Source: Serinus canaria
Lineage: Eukaryota; Chordata; Aves; Passeriformes; Fringillidae
Assembly: GCF_022539315.1 (NCBI RefSeq)
Contig: NC_066337.1
Location: forward strand, 5,483,930 to 5,547,929
Reading direction: 5' to 3'
DNA: 64,000 bases
Shown here: positions 11,651 to 23,739 of the stretch, piece after piece
Numbering within the stretch: the first letter of the stretch is position 1
Layout of the letters: each line of letters starts with the position of its first letter
Made by a program: the position numbers and the translations under genes
Notes under the pieces: generated by a model
What the model saw: only the letters and a program-made list of their open reading frames with translations
The model's database searches: none
What the model was told of the DNA's origin: nothing

Positions 11651-14600
11651 TGAAAACTACCATCAGCCAGCTCCAGGAAATGCTCTGCTTCCCTTATCTG
11701 TTCTTGTAGAATATCCCCTGGCGCTGGTGTTTCCCCATCAGGCTGGGAGGAGCTGCACCACCCTCACACAGGAGAATCCAGCTCCATCCTCCCTCCTCGG
11801 TGTCCAGAGGGGAGCAGGGAATCAGGGTCTCCATCTGTGTCAAACCCCTCGGGCCAGAAGGGATGAAGTTAATTTGGAATAATTAATTGGTTGGGTGTAT
11901 TATCTCAGAGAGGAAACCCTCTGTATCAGGGATGTTACCCCAGCCTAATCTCTCACAAATAATCTGGGAGGGAGAGGTTTGGCTGTCACCCTGCTCAGGT
12001 TCAGAGTTTTACACTCAGTTTCCCTCAACATCCAGCGTTTGGGGTTGGTGTTCCGCTGCATTTTGTCCTAAAAGGGGATATGAAGTTCCTGAGGGCTGCA
12101 GGGACCCATCAGGGACAGGGGAGCACATGGAAAACCTCTGGGAGTCCAGCTGGGCACCCAAAGTGGAGCTGAGGCTCCCAGTCCTTATTTACAAACCCTG
12201 CTCTGGCACGTGTTTTCCTGAATGGTAAAATCCTCCTTCACCTGGAACACAGAGCTGAACCCAACCCAGGTGTGACATCAACGTGGAAAAATTAAAGGAG
12301 CCAATTCACGCAGGAGGGAAGGGAAGATCCCCAAAGCTGAGCTCCCCCTTTCACTTCAGGAGCTTTGTGCTGCAGGAAAACCCAAGTGCACAGGGAGAAA
12401 AGCTGAGCAGAGAGCTCAGAGCAGCCCTGCCCTGCTTCTCCTCAGCACAAATGGGAGCCTCCGACTCTGCCTCGGGGAGAGGGGACAAAGGAGAGGCAGA
12501 GATGGCAATCTCGGGACAATGGTGGTTATTTATAAGGCTTTTTTTGTGCATTGGAGATCATAGCCAAAAGGCATCTGCCTGAGGTCTGAATTAGTCAGAG
12601 TGGGGTTGGGAGGGGAGGTGGGCAGCTGCTTGAAATCACCAGCCTCCAAGTCACTATTTTTTTTCTCCTCAGGGTAGCTGGCATTGTCAATGATGGTTTA
12701 ACCTACTTAGGATAATAATCCCTGTAATAAAGGCATTTTTAAAAAAATCTCTTAGCCCAAATGGCTGTGTGGAGGGCTCTGGGAGCTGCTGTGCAGGGAG
12801 GTTCTGTGTGGGGCTTGCCAGGGAAGAGTGGTGAGCCAGCTCTGTTCTGTCAGTTTTTAATACACTCCCAGACCACCACCCCCTGCCAGGCAAGAAAATT
12901 CCTTTCCAGGAAGGGATCTGGCAGGGGCTGTCCCTTCCCCCCAAAAAAAGTCCTCCTCCCTGTGGATTAAGGCATTTCACATCTGGAGCAATATTAGATC
13001 ATCGAGGTTTCTGATGCATCCTGAAAAACCCCTAATCCTGGCCACCATCTGGCCCAAAGCCCCTCTCCAGCTGCCAGGTCCCCTTGAGCACACCCAGTGC
13101 CAAAATGTGTGACCTGGTGGCAGCAGCAGCAGCCTGTCCTGCTGCCCCAGGTGCCAAGGCAGGCAGGTGTGGTGCCAGGGGTGTTGGGGAGCCCTGGGGC
13201 CGGTTAATCTCAGGCTCAGCTCCCTGATCCCGAGGCGGGCAAAGTTCCTGGAGAAACCATTCTGATCCTGGCAGCAGCCCTCTGGGATGGCTCCATGGCT
13301 TTGTGGCCAAGGTCTCCCAGCTGTCCCAATTTCACAGAGATCTTCAGAGGCCACGGATGGAGCCAGCCTTGTTCTTTAGCTGTGTTTTGTTGCTACTCCT
13401 CAATACAAAACCCATCTCTCTCTGCTCCCAAGACTTTTCCTGCTGCAGACCAGGGCTGCCCAGCAGCACCCTCAGCACCATCACACCTCCTAAATCCATT
13501 TAATGAGGTGCAGAGCTCACTGCTTGCCTGGCTCCAGCTTTGATAAGGTCCTGCCTAAACCCTTCCCTGCTCACCCACTCAGAACGCTGAGCAGAGCTGA
13601 GCTGCTGGAGCAGGGACACGTTGGGAGGAATGGACTGGAACCTGCTCTCTCCCAGAGCTTTTTCCCCAGGCTCAGGGTAACACGGGGACACAGGAGGGGT
13701 TTTTTGGTGTGTATTTACCAGATATCTTGGGAGTGAGTCACAGGGAACAGCACGAGTTGTGCCGGACGTGTTGGGAACAGCGCGGCAGGGCTGGCAGGGA
13801 AAAATCTCCGGGCTGTGCCTGGCTGTGGGCAGGCAGCGAAGGTGGGGCTGGGGGCTGTGTTATCCCCTCCCTCTGCACCCTGTCATGTGCCTGGACGTGT
13901 CACAGAGGCTGCCCTTCATCCCTGAAGCTCTTCCATCCCTGGGGAGGGTGGCAGGGACAGCAGAGGGATGAGGTGCCCTCAGCCAGGTGACAGCAGAGGC
14001 AGCCCAGGGGCTGTGCCTGCTCCCCTGCCCAGGCAGATCATTTCCATACCGAGTGCTGTTATTCATGAGGGTGCTCAGAGACTTTTATGGAGCTGCAAAT
14101 CCCAGCTGCTCCAAGCAGGAATGAGCCAGCTGTGAGGCAGGGAGAGATTTCCCAGTGCTGGAGCAGAAATTTGCTGGGCTGCCATGGGACTAATGTAGGC
14201 AAGGTGACAGCAGCAGCATGGATGAGTCCTGGGAGGGAAGGAGAGGAGCCTGGAACACCCTGGGGCTTGTCCTGGTTATTTATGCCTCCATCAGAAAGGA
14301 GTCTGTAAAATCCTCAGAGGGATAAATGATGATTTAGAACCCATGCCCTCACTGGAGGGACTCTGTAGCACCTGGCACATGGGACCTGGGGGTGTGACAC
14401 CCACGAGGGACAAGGGACAGACAGCAGGAGCCTTCATCTCCACCACTGGAGCAACAAATCAATTGCTTTCTCCCTTTGAGGGCCACTGAGGAAGATGATG
14501 GGGGTGGGAAGCAGCAGCCCTGGCAGTGCTGGTGATGGTGTCACCCCTGTGAGCAGGGGACAGGGGCAGGGCACTGTGTGTGTGACAAGCAGTGGCTTTG

Positions 14601-16419
14601 AGAGCGTTCTGGAGCCTGCTCAGGCTAATGCAGGGTTTTATTCTAAACCATCCATGAAACACAGCTCGAAAATTGCACTTGCTATTGCTACCTCAGCCTC
14701 TACAATCAAAGCTGAGGAAATGTGTGGCTCAGAGAGCTCTGAGAAACAGCCTAAAAATGGGGGGAAAAAAGAAAAAAAGGCAAGAGAAAAGGGAAATGGA
14801 GGGAGAGCAGTGACTGCTGTGATTGCCCTGATGCCAGGGAGGGGGACAGGGGCTCCCCAGGTTTGGGGGCTGGAGAGGTCAAAGGAAAGGAGAGGTAAAA
14901 TCAATAATAAAATAAGATGCAAGAGCAAATCTTATTTGCATGGTGAGGGAACGATTTTGGGGGTCCTGTTAATTCTGTGTAGATCATGTTAACACCAACA
15001 AAATACTTGGTGCTCCCTGTAAAAATGGCAGCAGTTTTGAAGTGCTGCAGTGAAAGCAGCTGGATCTCATCATTGTCCTTTTTCCTGGGATTTCAGAGGG
15101 GAAAGGAGCAGTGTTTGCTTGGAACATCATTGTCAAAAATGAACATTTGAACGTGATTTCACAAGGATGTGACTGTGTCAAAAAACGAGGTGGGATGTGG
15201 TGACCCTGGAAATGTCAGGAGCAGTGACAGGGTCTTCCCCGTGCTGTTGTCACCTGAATTCCTGGGAGCCAGGAGGGTTCACACCCAGGCTGTGCTTTGC
15301 TGTGAGCTCATCCCCAGATCCGGGGCTGTGGGAAGGGCCAGGGAAAAGGAACAGCCTGAGGGGACAAATTCAGTGTCCCTGCAGGAGCAGGGAGGGCTGT
15401 CAGGTTCAGATCTGAAGCCAGCTGCTGCAGACAGCTGCGAGATGGATTACTCCCAGCTCTGCCCTCAGTCTGGAGGCAGAGATAACAGACTGGCCCTGAC
15501 CTTTCCATCCTCTGCATCCCCACATTCCTCTGACTTGTACACCCTCCCTGGCTGCCAGGCAGATCTGAGGTTTTGAAAAGAGGATCCTAAAGAAATCTGG
15601 CAAAGACTTTGCTATCTCAGCCTCGCAGCAGAACAAGATATGGAGCTGAGGGAGCATCTATCAGAGCAGCAGCACCCAAAGCATCCCCCAAAGAGCATCC
15701 CCACCCTCTCCTGAGACTGATCTGAGGGGAAGTAACAATCTGTGGCAAAGCAAGAATGGTGTGTCTTTCACTCACTTTCCACACACTGGGATGGCCCAAG
15801 TGACAGCACAGAGCCACGAGGACTTGAGAAAAATACATCTGAGCAGCTGTGGTGGTCATTTAGCCCAGCAGCTACAGGGTATGGGCGTGATGGATGCTGC
15901 TGATCATCCTCTGCAACACCGAATTGCCTTTTTAGATGAGAGTTATCAATTTTGCTGCCATAGCAACCCCAAAAGTCACCTAGAGGGCTGCCTGTCTGGG
16001 AGAGCAGGGATGGTTTCTGTGTGAGATCAGGGAGAAGTTCAGGATTTGGGGGATTCTGGCCCCAGCTGGAGGGTGGGAGAGCCCAGGGACCAAGACAGGA
16101 CAGTGGGGGACAGAAGAGAGGAACCAGCTCTGAAAATGGGTGCTGATGTTTCCTGTCAGCCAGCAGCTTCCCCAATATTTTTCCTTCATCAATTCCTCTT
16201 CTATAGAGTTTAATGACACTGAGAGCCCCTGTCCCTTTGCCACAATTGAATAAAATCTCTCAGAGGGTTCAGGAGTTGTAGGAGGGGACAGAAAAGCCTT
16301 TTCTCACGGATGCCATTTGTGGTGTAATCCCATATCTCCATTTCCTTGGAAAATCAGGCAAGAACTGGCACACTCCAACCATTTCAGTGCTTCTCTGTGA
16401 ATGTTTTCAAACCCAGAAG
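11651..16419. other. Noncoding sequence, nothing specific recognised
   Basis: About 4.8 kb without an identifiable gene or repeat family. Many open frames occur because the sequence is fairly GC-rich, and they overlap in several frames. The A-rich stretch at about 14760-14785 reads as Lys runs in one frame. Confidence 0.5.
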
Positions 16420-17100
16420 TTTAGCAAAACTACCCTTTTCAATGCAAATAGCTACAATTTAGCTAAATAGTGATTTTCCAACCAAAGATTTCGCAGAAGA
16501 TTTCCCAGACAGCTGTACAGAACAGCTCAGAGAAAGCCAGGGTTTCTTTCCTTCTTTCTGCCACTCATTCATTGCACATTTTCAGCATGTTCCTGTCTGT
16601 CTGTGAGCTGATGTCAGCTTCTCATTCCTACAAGCGCTTGAAGTGTATTAATTTTATTGAAAGACCTTGTCAAAGCTGCCTCTGTGCCCCCATCTAGGAT
16701 GCTGGCTCTGCAAAGCCATTTTATTTTCAGTCTGGCCCACTGAGCACTGATTGCAAACAACGATTTCTTCTGCCTTCGCATCCTGTGCGCGCCTCCCTCC
16801 TTTTTGTTTGGAGTTTATGGTCACTGGCTCTGGGTTCTGTCATTATTTGTCTTTGTTCTGTGTTTTAACCTTTGTTAGAGACTCAGCCATTGTGCAATCC
16901 CTGTTCAGTGACCTACAATATCCTAATTTAGTTGGCATTTTGGTCTGGGTGAACAATCCACTGTACGCGAGGCTTCTTTCCTTTTCTGTCTCCCATTCCT
17001 TTCAAAAGGTCTCCTGTGTATTCCTTCACCCTCTTCACCCCCCACTCTGTGTTTCCTTGGGTTGTCTTTCACCCTTTCTCTCTTTTTCTGTTCCAGATCA
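16420..17100. other. CNE-like segment
   Basis: AT-rich sequence with atgcaaatagctacaattta, gtattaattttattg and a short CpG-containing word cluster (tgtgcgcgcctcc, gtacgcgagg). The 3' part becomes pyrimidine-rich. The overlapping 168-codon plus frame (16751-17257) is Phe/Ser/Leu-rich low-complexity translation with no family match. Confidence 0.28.
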
Positions 17101-17163
17101 GCCTCAGCTCTCACCCCTGCTCCTCTCTCAGCCCCTGCTCTGTGACATGGCACCAGGAGGTCC

Positions 17164-17229
17164 TGCAATTCAGCTCATCCTCCCAGGATCAGCCAGAAAA
17201 GGAAACTGCTCCTCTGCTGAGGCTGAAAA
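17164..17229 (+). repeat. 66-bp direct repeat, copy 1
   Basis: This matches 17912-17977 with the same length and about 6 mismatches (roughly 91% identity). The 3' half, gaaaaggaaactgctcctct onward to gctgaggctgaaaa, is an exact 34-bp match. Similarity decays quickly outside these borders. The origin is unknown: it could be a short duplication or two copies of an unrecognised interspersed element. Confidence 0.85.
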
Positions 17230-17911
17230 TTTTGTCAGCTGGTGGCAGATGAAATAATGACCCTAAAAACCTCTGGGGAGCAAAGCCCACCCACGTCTGA
17301 GGACCAGCAGTGAGTGCCTGTGGTGTTCACCATCACAAGAGGGAGTTTTGGGAGTTCTTAACAAAAATGCTTGGTTTTGTTACAGCAGACTGAGACAAAG
17401 GAGAGGGAGTGACAGGGGTCTGCACAGCTCCTGGCACTGCAGCCCTTCCCTGGATTGCCACAGGATAGCAGCACAGGGAGGAACCTGGCAGGATCCTGTC
17501 CCAGCTGTGCTCAGCTGTGTCACAGGGCGCCCCTGAGGACCAGGAGCTGGAGCTCTCTGCTCCTCTCCTGCCTCTCCTGGGATCCCCAGTGGTTGAGATC
17601 CACTGGGCTGGGCTGGTTTGGAGCCTGAGTGCTCAGAGCAGAATTTCTCCCACTTCTCCTCCTCCTGTCCCCACTGGCTTTGAGTCCTTTCTGATGGATT
17701 CCTGTGCCAGGAGACTCCAGCTGGGAGCTGCTCCCAGGGCAAGGTGCTCACATTTCCCCTGGCCCTGGGGACATGAAAACTGCAGGGCCTGGGAGCCAGC
17801 AGTGAGCCAGGGGGGCTGTCCCTGCTAATTCCCCCCTAACACAACATCCAGCTCCTCATCACCAGTGCAGACAGGCACAAGGTGCTGGAATTGGTGGAGA
17901 CACCTCAAGGT

Positions 17912-17977
17912 TGCAATCCAGTTCATCCTCCCAAGATCTGTCTGAAAAGGAAACTGCTCCTCTGCTGAGGCTGAAAA
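17912..17977 (+). repeat. 66-bp direct repeat, copy 2
   Basis: Partner of 17164-17229, 748 bp downstream in the same orientation. The mismatches lie in the 5' half (ccaagatctgtctg versus ccaggatcagccag). Confidence 0.85.
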
Positions 17978-18769
17978 GATGGAGATGGCTGGAGAATCAG
18001 TGCCTGGTTCTCTCAGTGTGGCCAAAGCAAGAGGAACCAGCATTGTTCATCTTCTCAGTATGGCTGAGATAATCAGTTTGGGAAAGAGGTAAAATGGCTG
18101 AATAATTTAAAAATGGGTGGAGTGCTCTAATTATGCTAGGGGGCTGCTTGTCCCATTAGGGTCATATTTAGGGATCCTAAAGGAACAGCAGCACTGTACC
18201 TGGCAGGTGTCAGCTGGTTGGGAGCCCCGTGTGAGCTCAGCCCTCTCCTTCCTCCCCTCCTTGCATCCTGCTGAAATAACAACCCTGGGCAGCCACACTC
18301 AGCTCTGCTGCAAGCCTGGGGATGCTCCAGTGCACACACCCAGAAGGAAAACACCTCTCTGGCAGCTCCTAAATCCCTGCTGTCCCATCACTGCATGGTG
18401 GCATCCTGATGAGGACATGAAAGAGGGAGATAACGCTGAAAGGGAGGAAAACAAGGCCTGCTTTTCTCTGTCTCTGCTCTTTGGAAGGAAAGGCAGAGCG
18501 TGGCAGGACTATCAGATCTGTCAGCACGACAAGTGGCAAGGGGAGGGAAGGGAAATGCTATTGTACACCCCATCCTGGGGCTGGCAGGGGGAAGGAGAGG
18601 GAAAACAGAGGGAAAACAAGGCGGTGTGTTCGACAGGGAGCCAGCACGTTTGTTATCAAAATGGAAATGCAGCCCTTTGTTGATGGAGGTGTATCTGCTT
18701 GCCATTGTCTCCCGTGCCAGCCCTGTGAAAGGCTCCTTTGATGGCTCGGTGTTTGTGCAGGGGCTATGA

Positions 18770-19080
18770 AATTGCTTCCCAAGACAAAGGGAGTTGGTGC
18801 TGCCGGTAATGAAAAGGAGCCGAGGGCTGCGCTCGCTCCTCTCGCCCCGGCAGCGCAATTTCCCCCGGAGCAGCTGTCAAAGGCTCGCCGAGAAAATTGG
18901 AAGGCTGAGGCAGGATGGGGGGCCATGATGAGCAGAGAGAGTGAGAGGCTGCTCTTTTGCAGGGCTAATGTGGCCATCTGCTCTGCTCTGACTGGTCTGC
19001 TCCAGCCCAAGTGCTCCCGAGCCCTGCGGCCGCTCATTGCCCGCTCCCCGCTGTGCTGCTCCCATCAGCAGCGAGGACAG
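18770..19080. other. Small CpG-rich patch
   Basis: This is the densest CpG run in the window, with about 18 CpGs by eye in about 310 bp, for example gagccgagggctgcgctcgc, ctctcgccccggcagcgc and gccctgcggccgctcattgc. The rest of the window is CpG-poor. It is too short for a classical island and no exon, TATA box or splice-site set was found beside it. It could be a weak promoter, an orphan island or a GC-rich conserved element. Overlapping open frames on both strands (156, 159 and 171 codons) are a by-product of GC content. Confidence 0.45.
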
Positions 19081-19261
19081 GGCCAGGAGCTGTCTGCCAC
19101 ATGGTGCCACCACGTTAGACACTGCCAGGAGCTGGGATGGGACCTTCCCTGCCTGGGGAAAGGGTGGGAATTCTATCTGGAAGAGCCTGAGGGCTGCACA
19201 TCTCACTCCTTTGCTCGCCCTGCTGATCACCAGTGAGGGCACCGGGGGTGGAGTTGAGTGT

Positions 19262-19532
19262 AAAGCAGCAGCAAACTGAGAGACAGCAGGTTTGGATGAG
19301 ATACTGGGGGGAAATTCTTTCTTGTGAGGGTGGCCAGGCATTGCCCCATCCGTGGAAGTGTCCAGGGCCAGGGTGGATGGGGCTTGGAGCAAGCTGGTCT
19401 AGTGGAAGCTGTCCCATGTGGTGGAAGGAGATGGGCTTTAAGGTCCCTTCCAATCCAATCCAATCCAATCCAATCCAATCCAATCCAATCCAATCCAATC
19501 CCAATCTATACCACAATTCTACAATTCTGTGA
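19262..19532 (+). mobile_element. CR1 LINE 3' end, sense
   Basis: This is a 5'-truncated CR1 tail. aaactgagagacagcagg, then ggatgagatactgggggg, then aaattctttcttgtgagggt, then gtggaagtgtccagggccag, then gctggtctagtggaagctg, then tttaaggtcccttccaa follow the CR1 consensus order. It ends in the ATTCT-type terminal repeats (attctacaattctgtgatg). The usual block around the glycine-rich C-terminal codons is missing, so there is an internal deletion. A pentanucleotide microsatellite has grown inside the tail. Confidence 0.9.
19451..19506 (+). repeat. (CAATC)n pentanucleotide microsatellite
   Basis: Ten perfect CAATC units run from 19451 to 19500, followed by one shifted unit. It begins exactly where CR1 reads CCTTCCAACCC, so it probably arose by slippage of the TCCAA motif of the LINE tail. 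Perfect units suggest it is length-polymorphic. Confidence 0.95.
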
Positions 19533-19954
19533 TGAAAACTGCAGGGATAACAGAAGCAGGGAACATGCCAGGCATTGGAAAAACATCCAGCAGAGCTGAA
19601 AAGATGTCAGTACCCAAAGCACAGCCCAGCTCAGCTGGACACTCCACCAGGCAGCAGCAGCAGCACTGCACAGCCCAGTGCTCTGGCTCCTCACAGACTC
19701 ACTGGAATGTGCTTCTCACCTGGATTTCTCCCTGTTTACCTGCTCCTCACCTTCAGCTCCTTGCACACCTCTCCCAGGGGTCCCACAGTGTCCCCCCCAC
19801 ACCCTGCTCCACCCACCCAGAACCTGGGGCCAGGTGTGGGTGTGGAAACCCTCTCTGATCACACACAGACACAAATCCTCATTAACTAATGGTGTTCCTA
19901 ATAGGAATGGGTGTCTTTCTTCACCCCTGCTGCTGGGCTGCAGAGTTTAATGGC

Positions 19955-20350
19955 TCAGTCATGCTCAGGCGGCCTCGCTCCTTTATCTGCTCAATAAAGA
20001 AATGCTTTATGGCACCTCCACGCCTGGGCCCGAGCTGGCAATTTCACACAGGCCTTATCAGCACTCACACACGCTGTAAGGCCGCTGGAAATGAGACGTG
20101 GCATTCGCATGTCTAACAACCAGGGTTAAACGCCTTTTTTTCCCTTTTTTTCCCCTGCTTTTCCCCTCTGCTGCTCCTTCTTCTCCCCTCCCTCCCTTGT
20201 CTCACCAGTTACAGCTCTGACAATGGTTTTAAAAGGATAGTCTTGCCTGGCTTCTGGTAAAAGATGTTAATTTATTGTAGTCGCTCCTTTATTTGATTAT
20301 TGGTTTATTAAAACTGCCAGGGGTGAGAGCGTTTCTCCTCCAACAAATCC
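19955..20350. other. CNE-like segment
   Basis: The block contains CpG-bearing words in mixed composition (caggcggcctcgctc, cacacgctgtaaggccgctgg, gagacgtggcattcgcatg) and later attgtagtcgctcctttatt with ttgattattggtttatt. Retained CpGs next to homeobox-like cores suggest constraint. No coding frame supports an exon. Confidence 0.3.
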
Positions 20351-21480
20351 TTTAATCTGTTCCCAGCTCTGTAGGCAAGACAAACAGGAGTGGCTGTGGC
20401 TTTTTGGGGGGATCATTCCCCCTTCTCCTGAGGAGGTGGGAGTACAGGGATGCAGCCAGCCAGTGTCAGAGGAGCTGCCTGCCAGGAAGGGCTGTCCCCA
20501 AAAGCAGCAGCTGTAGCTGTCACACTCTCCTCAGCCTTGGACACACTCAATTTCCATTTGCTCAGCTCACCTGCACCCTGAAGAGCTCTTTGGCAGCCTG
20601 TGGTGACTCCCTGAAACTCTCTGTTTCAGCCTGCCTGGCAGGGACCCTCTGCCTTCTGCACCCCAAAGGGCTCCTGCACCTCATTTCTTCACCCCCTGCT
20701 CCTGTTCCATATCTCCCCTAGAAAAGGGGACCCTGCTCTCTCCCTCCCATTCCTTCAGCCCTCAAACCCAAGGATCTCACAGCTGCTTTGACCTTTTTGC
20801 CCAGAGTTTAGCTGGACGTCACCACAAGTGCCTGTGGTGCCTGCTGGGGACTGAGGTGACTCCTGCAGGTGAAGGTGGGGCTGGTTTTTCTCAGCCAGGA
20901 ATCCCATCAGCATTCAGAGCCAGCCCTCCCGTGTTTGCACTCAGGGATGGAGTTATTGCAGCAAATCCAGCCCAGCCTGGTGCATCCCAGCCCCGAGGAT
21001 TCATCCAGCCTTGACTCTCCCCTTCAAGCACCCCCTTCATCCCTCTCAGCTCCACACCCAGATTTTCCTTCTGCTCTGCCCTCCAGCCCAGCCCCAGCAG
21101 GGATATTTTCCCTGCCCAGAGATGTTTTTCCAGTGGCAGCAGCTTGTTTCAGGCTGCAGTTCCTGCCACATAAAAGTCAGCAGCAGCAGAGCAGAGCGAT
21201 TCATGGCCGTGGTTAAGGTTTTATTCAGAGCCTTCCAGTCTAAGTGTGGCACTTAGAGGGCTGCATCCAAACACAGCCCCAGGGTCCCTCCAGAGACAGG
21301 AAAAGAGTCCCCCGGGCAACCTGAGCTGGATTGGTGGCATGTGGGAGCTTGGGCCAGGACCTGGGAGGGCAAGCAGAGGGGAAGGTTGACTCCCTTCCTT
21401 CTGAGCTGGAACAGGGCACTTCAAACAGCTCTAAAAAACTCAATTGCAGGTCTAAAAGTGACATAAATTCAGTGCTTTGC
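20351..21480. other. Noncoding sequence, nothing specific recognised
   Basis: Moderately GC-rich, with cytosine-rich stretches and overlapping open frames (105 and 115 codons) that have no family. No interspersed repeat is recognised. Confidence 0.5.
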
Positions 21481-21560
21481 TTTGGTTTTTTTTTTTTTTT
21501 TTTTGCTTTTTTTTTTTTGCTTTGTTTTTTTGTTTTTTTTTTTTGTTTGTTTGTTTTTTA
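21481..21560. repeat. T-rich low-complexity tract
   Basis: About 80 bases of T runs interrupted by single G or GC. It reads as a poly-Phe run inside a 97-codon frame. On the minus strand it would be an A-rich tail, but no retrogene or LINE body adjoins it. Confidence 0.9.
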
Positions 21561-23379
21561 TTTAAGGCATTGCTGCTGTAATTCCTGGATGCTTTGGAGG
21601 AGGCTTGGGGCAGATTTAATTTAGCTGAGGGGAGAAGCAGCCCCTAAAGCAATTGCTGGACCTGCAACTTGAACTCCAAGGACAGGAGAGAGGAGAAAGC
21701 CTCCCAAGATGTGCTGGACCCCCTCCTCTCCCTGCTGCCTTCCAACAGAAAGTCACCTTCAGCACTGATGGCTGGGGCAGGACAAGGTGCCTGTGGCTGG
21801 AATTAAATCAGGTTTTATCCATCCTGGGGAATCTGCACATTGCCAAGGCTCCCACATCAGCAATGCCTCTGAAATGTCTTCATCACAACTGTCTCAGCTG
21901 ACCTGTAATTTAATTTTCTTCCTTTCTGTCTTAGACCTGTGCAGTTGCATCCCTCTGCCTTTCACTGGAGCAGAATCACAGACTCCTGCCAGCCTCTGAT
22001 GGAGGGGATTCAATGACTCCCCTGGATAACTTGTTCCTCACTCCTCTCATTAAAAACCTTTCCCTTTGACTTCACCTGGATTGTCTTGCTGCATTTTCCC
22101 TCTCCCATTCATTAGAAATAAATAAGTGATGAGCCAAGCAGTTTTCCTGCCTCCTTTGCTCCATCAGAGCTTTTGACATGGTCCATAGGAAATGAACCTC
22201 ACCCAGAACTTCATTTTTTGTTCCCAATCAGGAGACACTTGAGATTAAAAATGTAAATAAGGGGCTTTAATGCAAGATGTTGATTATAAACCTGGATCTG
22301 TCCTCCCACAATGAAATGGTGCCTGAGGGCATGAAGCTCCTGCTCACATGCCAGTGTTAGGGCAGAGAGGGCTGAATAATTCATCAATAATCCTCAAATT
22401 TGGCTTCCCTGCCTGTCTGGGAGCTCTGTCTCTCCCAGAATCTGTTCATTAGGTGAGGTAACTCATAGAAATGGCAGAGGGAGCCCGGGTGGGAAGCCCT
22501 GCTCCGAGTGGAAGTTTAGAATTTGCTTTGCTTTGCATCAGGAATGAGCTGGGACAATTCCAGCAGGGGAATGAGAGGGTTTTGGTGTTGGTTATGCTGC
22601 TCACACGGCTCTGGCTGTCTCCTGAGCAGCTGAACTCAACCCCTGGAATGAGTTTCCCGGGTGAATATCACACTGGATTTCCATAAATGTGCTAAAACAT
22701 TGCTTAAAATTCGTTTCTCTCAGTCAGGCTGATCTATCTCTGTGTCCATCTGTATCATTTTATTTCCACAGCACCCATCAGTGCTCACTCTTCCTCAATC
22801 TAATCTTCCTCATCTAATTATTAATTCCTCCACTGGATTGCTTGCTGCAAGCTCCCATCAGAAGCTTGGAGATACAACTGGAGTAAATCAGTTGAAAAAT
22901 GGAAAAAAACCCAGATATGGTCTGAATTTCCCTACATTTAATCCCAGTTTTCCAAGCCCTTTTAAACTTTTCAACAACATTCACACCTCCAGGAAGGGCT
23001 GGGAGGCAGGGGAGTGAAGATAAACCAACATTTAAGTTCACCCAGACAAAATTCCACTAGAAATGGCAAAATCTGATGGAAAGGAGAAGAATTTGGTGAT
23101 TATTTTTATTGTAGGAGAGTTTGTGAGCCCCCAGACGAATGTCAGGGCACTAAAGCTGAAGCAGCCAGGGAAAAAAGAGTGGAACAGCTCAACTGAGGAG
23201 GCAGGAGGTGTGATAAGACCTGGGGAGAAGGCACTGGAAAAAGAGATAAATCATCCTGAGAAGGAGGCAGGGAACTTGGGCAGGGAAAGGATTGCTGGGA
23301 TCATTCAGGGAATGACAAAATTACAAGACAAGGCACTGGCATTTTTGTCAGGAGGAGACTGAAAGGGCTTCAGGTGCCA
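21561..23379. other. Noncoding sequence, nothing specific recognised
   Basis: Unique sequence. AT-richer parts (about 22060-22300 and 22680-22980) have CNE-like texture, for example gattaaaaatgtaaataagg. No gene or repeat family is apparent. Confidence 0.45.
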
Positions 23380-23487
23380 AAGGAGCAGAGGGAAAAGGAG
23401 AGGAAAGAGGAGGAGGGAAAAGGAGAGGGAAATGGAGGAGGGAAAAGGAAAGGAAAAGGGAGGAAGAAAAAGCAGAGGAAAAAGGAA
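23380..23487 (+). repeat. Polypurine tract (GGAAAAGGAGAGG-like)
   Basis: About 105 bases consist almost entirely of A and G on the plus strand, built from irregular ggaaaaggagagg, aggaggagg and ggaaaagg units. Such tracts have mirror symmetry and can form triplex (H-DNA). They usually arise from decayed microsatellites. Confidence 0.85.
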
Positions 23488-23739
23488 TTTCAGCCCTCAG
23501 GCTAAACAGGACCAAGGAGGGGGCAGTGACAGGGAGGCAGCAGCCAGGAATTCTCCTTTTCCCCACTAGCCAGAAGTGGGAGATCCCAACATCGTTCTCC
23601 ATGGATTTTAAGCCCTGCCCAGCAGGAAGGGAGGGAAAAGCAAAGCCCATCTCTGTCAGAGACTGTGCAGGAATGAATCACCCTCCCCTCACCCTGGAGC
23701 GCCGCCGTCTCCTCCAGGTGACAGCTCACGTGGGAGGAC

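Noticed and set aside
16751..17257. 168-codon Phe/Ser/Leu-rich frame resembling a membrane protein
   Set aside because: The hydrophobic look comes from pyrimidine-rich DNA. There is no conserved motif and the frame runs into one copy of the 66-bp repeat.
21481..21560. Poly(A) tail of a processed retrogene (minus strand)
   Set aside because: No gene-like or LINE body precedes the A-rich strand and no target duplication was seen.
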